Shown here piece by piece: positions 63,640 through 64,000 of a stretch of DNA of 64,000 nt. The stretch lies in contig CAVNZM010000009.1 in NCBI GenBank assembly GCA_963693365.1, forward strand, positions 8,618,001 through 8,682,000, written 5' to 3'. Below the pieces are notes generated by a model, which was not told the origin of the DNA, did no database searches, and worked only from the letters and a program-made list of their open reading frames with translations. The stretch comes from Amoebidium appalachense (taxonomy: Eukaryota; Ichthyosporea). Numbering within the stretch: the first letter of the stretch is position 1; each line of letters begins with the position of its first letter. The translations under genes and the position numbers were made by a program.

Positions 63640-64000
63640 AGATCTCCCGTTCCGGAGCAACGCTGGCAGATTGGCCCCCCACTTTGCTCCGGCCGAGCTG
63701 CTTCGAGCCACCACTACCCTGCAGGAATGCCAGGCCCTGAGTCTCAACCTCGACTCTCGGGCCTTTTACTCCCGGGTGCAGAAAGTGTTCATCGATTTCT
63801 GTGTGGCATCTCGGCTGCAATCCCCCTCCGGGTCCTCCCTCCCGGCCTCCCCACACACCGTGCAACTTTTTCTCGCCTGGTGTGCCCAACGAGGGGTACA
63901 GGCCTCTTCCTTAACCGGCTACAATTCGGCCATCACCAGGCTCCACCTCGACATGGGCCTCCCTGCTCCCTACCCCCACGACAAGTCTCTGGCCTGGTTC
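63640..64000 (+). CDS. DIRS tyrosine recombinase, N-terminal part (runs off window)
   Basis: After a C-run, LAPHFAPAELLRATTTLQECQ, then KVFIDFCVASRLQSPSGSS, FLAWCAQRGVQASSLTGYNS and PHDKSLAWF, equal to the N-terminal core-binding part of DIRS-B. Catalytic residues lie beyond the window. No ATG at the homology start; the position directly after the upstream stop and C-run suggests re-initiation or frameshifting. Confidence 0.8.

Larger units (their letters stand above)
59742..64000 (+). mobile_element. DIRS-like retroelement copy C, 3' end beyond window
   Basis: Begins ATGAAAACTACTCCGG, the same outer end as DIRS-B. A leader of about 590 bp carries the promoter, then gag, a spacer, reverse transcriptase-RNase H with YVDDW, a C-run, and the tyrosine recombinase, which continues past base 64000. 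Unlike DIRS-B it retains gag and the polymerase core. Frameshifts lie in an A-run at the gag start and in a C-run between polymerase and RNase H. Confidence 0.9.

Overview
This is eukaryotic DNA built almost entirely of nested mobile elements and endogenous virus-like genes. The evidence is LTR and DIRS retroelements, GT-AG introns, TATA boxes, AATAAA signals, long (GT)n, (CA)n and (GA)n microsatellites and many G or C homopolymers of 20-45 bp. No rRNA, tRNA, CRISPR array or bacterial operon was seen. The host cannot be named; a protist or early-branching eukaryote that carries Polinton-like-virus (PLV) DNA fits best.

Layout. 1-5163: Ty1/copia element (minus; 3' LTR off the window) inserted in the tyrosine recombinase of a DIRS-like element, DIRS-A (5164-8179), which itself cuts the 3' end of an SF3 helicase gene. 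8180-16992 and 25391 to about 26520: the larger virus-like block. It holds a D5-like helicase, an iteron-like array, two paralogous PD-(D/E)XK nuclease genes, a KilA/Bro-type gene, a small membrane protein split by a solo LTR, a secreted repeat protein, a candidate penton-like capsid protein and an A22-like Holliday-junction resolvase. A Ty3/gypsy chromovirus (16993-25390) sits between the TATA box and the start codon of the resolvase gene. 26521-36084: a P-element-like THAP transposon with TIRs and target duplication, carrying a second copia element (27539-34437) that itself contains a 630-bp solo LTR. 36.5-38.2 kb: an intronless seven-helix membrane protein. 38.2-40.4 kb: low-complexity sequence. 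40.4-43.8 kb: spliced OTU-protease and CXC cysteine-rich exons. 44.1-51.4 kb: a deleted copia element of a second family, whose left LTR contains a deleted DIRS-like element (DIRS-B), followed by two more tandem LTRs up to 53.2 kb. 53.5-57.6 kb: a spliced DDE-type transposase-like gene. 57.9-59.7 kb: a second virus-like fragment with a different iteron cluster, a helicase C-terminal fragment and an SF3 helicase. 59742-64000: DIRS-C, the most complete DIRS copy (gag, RT-RNase H, start of recombinase), inserted in that helicase.

The nesting gives a relative order: virus-like DNA first, then DIRS, gypsy, P-like and copia insertions, then solo LTRs. Nearly every long gene is broken by a small frameshift, often in a homopolymer, so most copies look inactive, although sequencing error cannot be excluded from sequence alone. 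The most interesting material is the virus-like block: SF3 helicase genes next to short repeated motifs in both orientations that resemble replication-origin iterons, and a C-terminal domain shared between a helicase and a nuclease.
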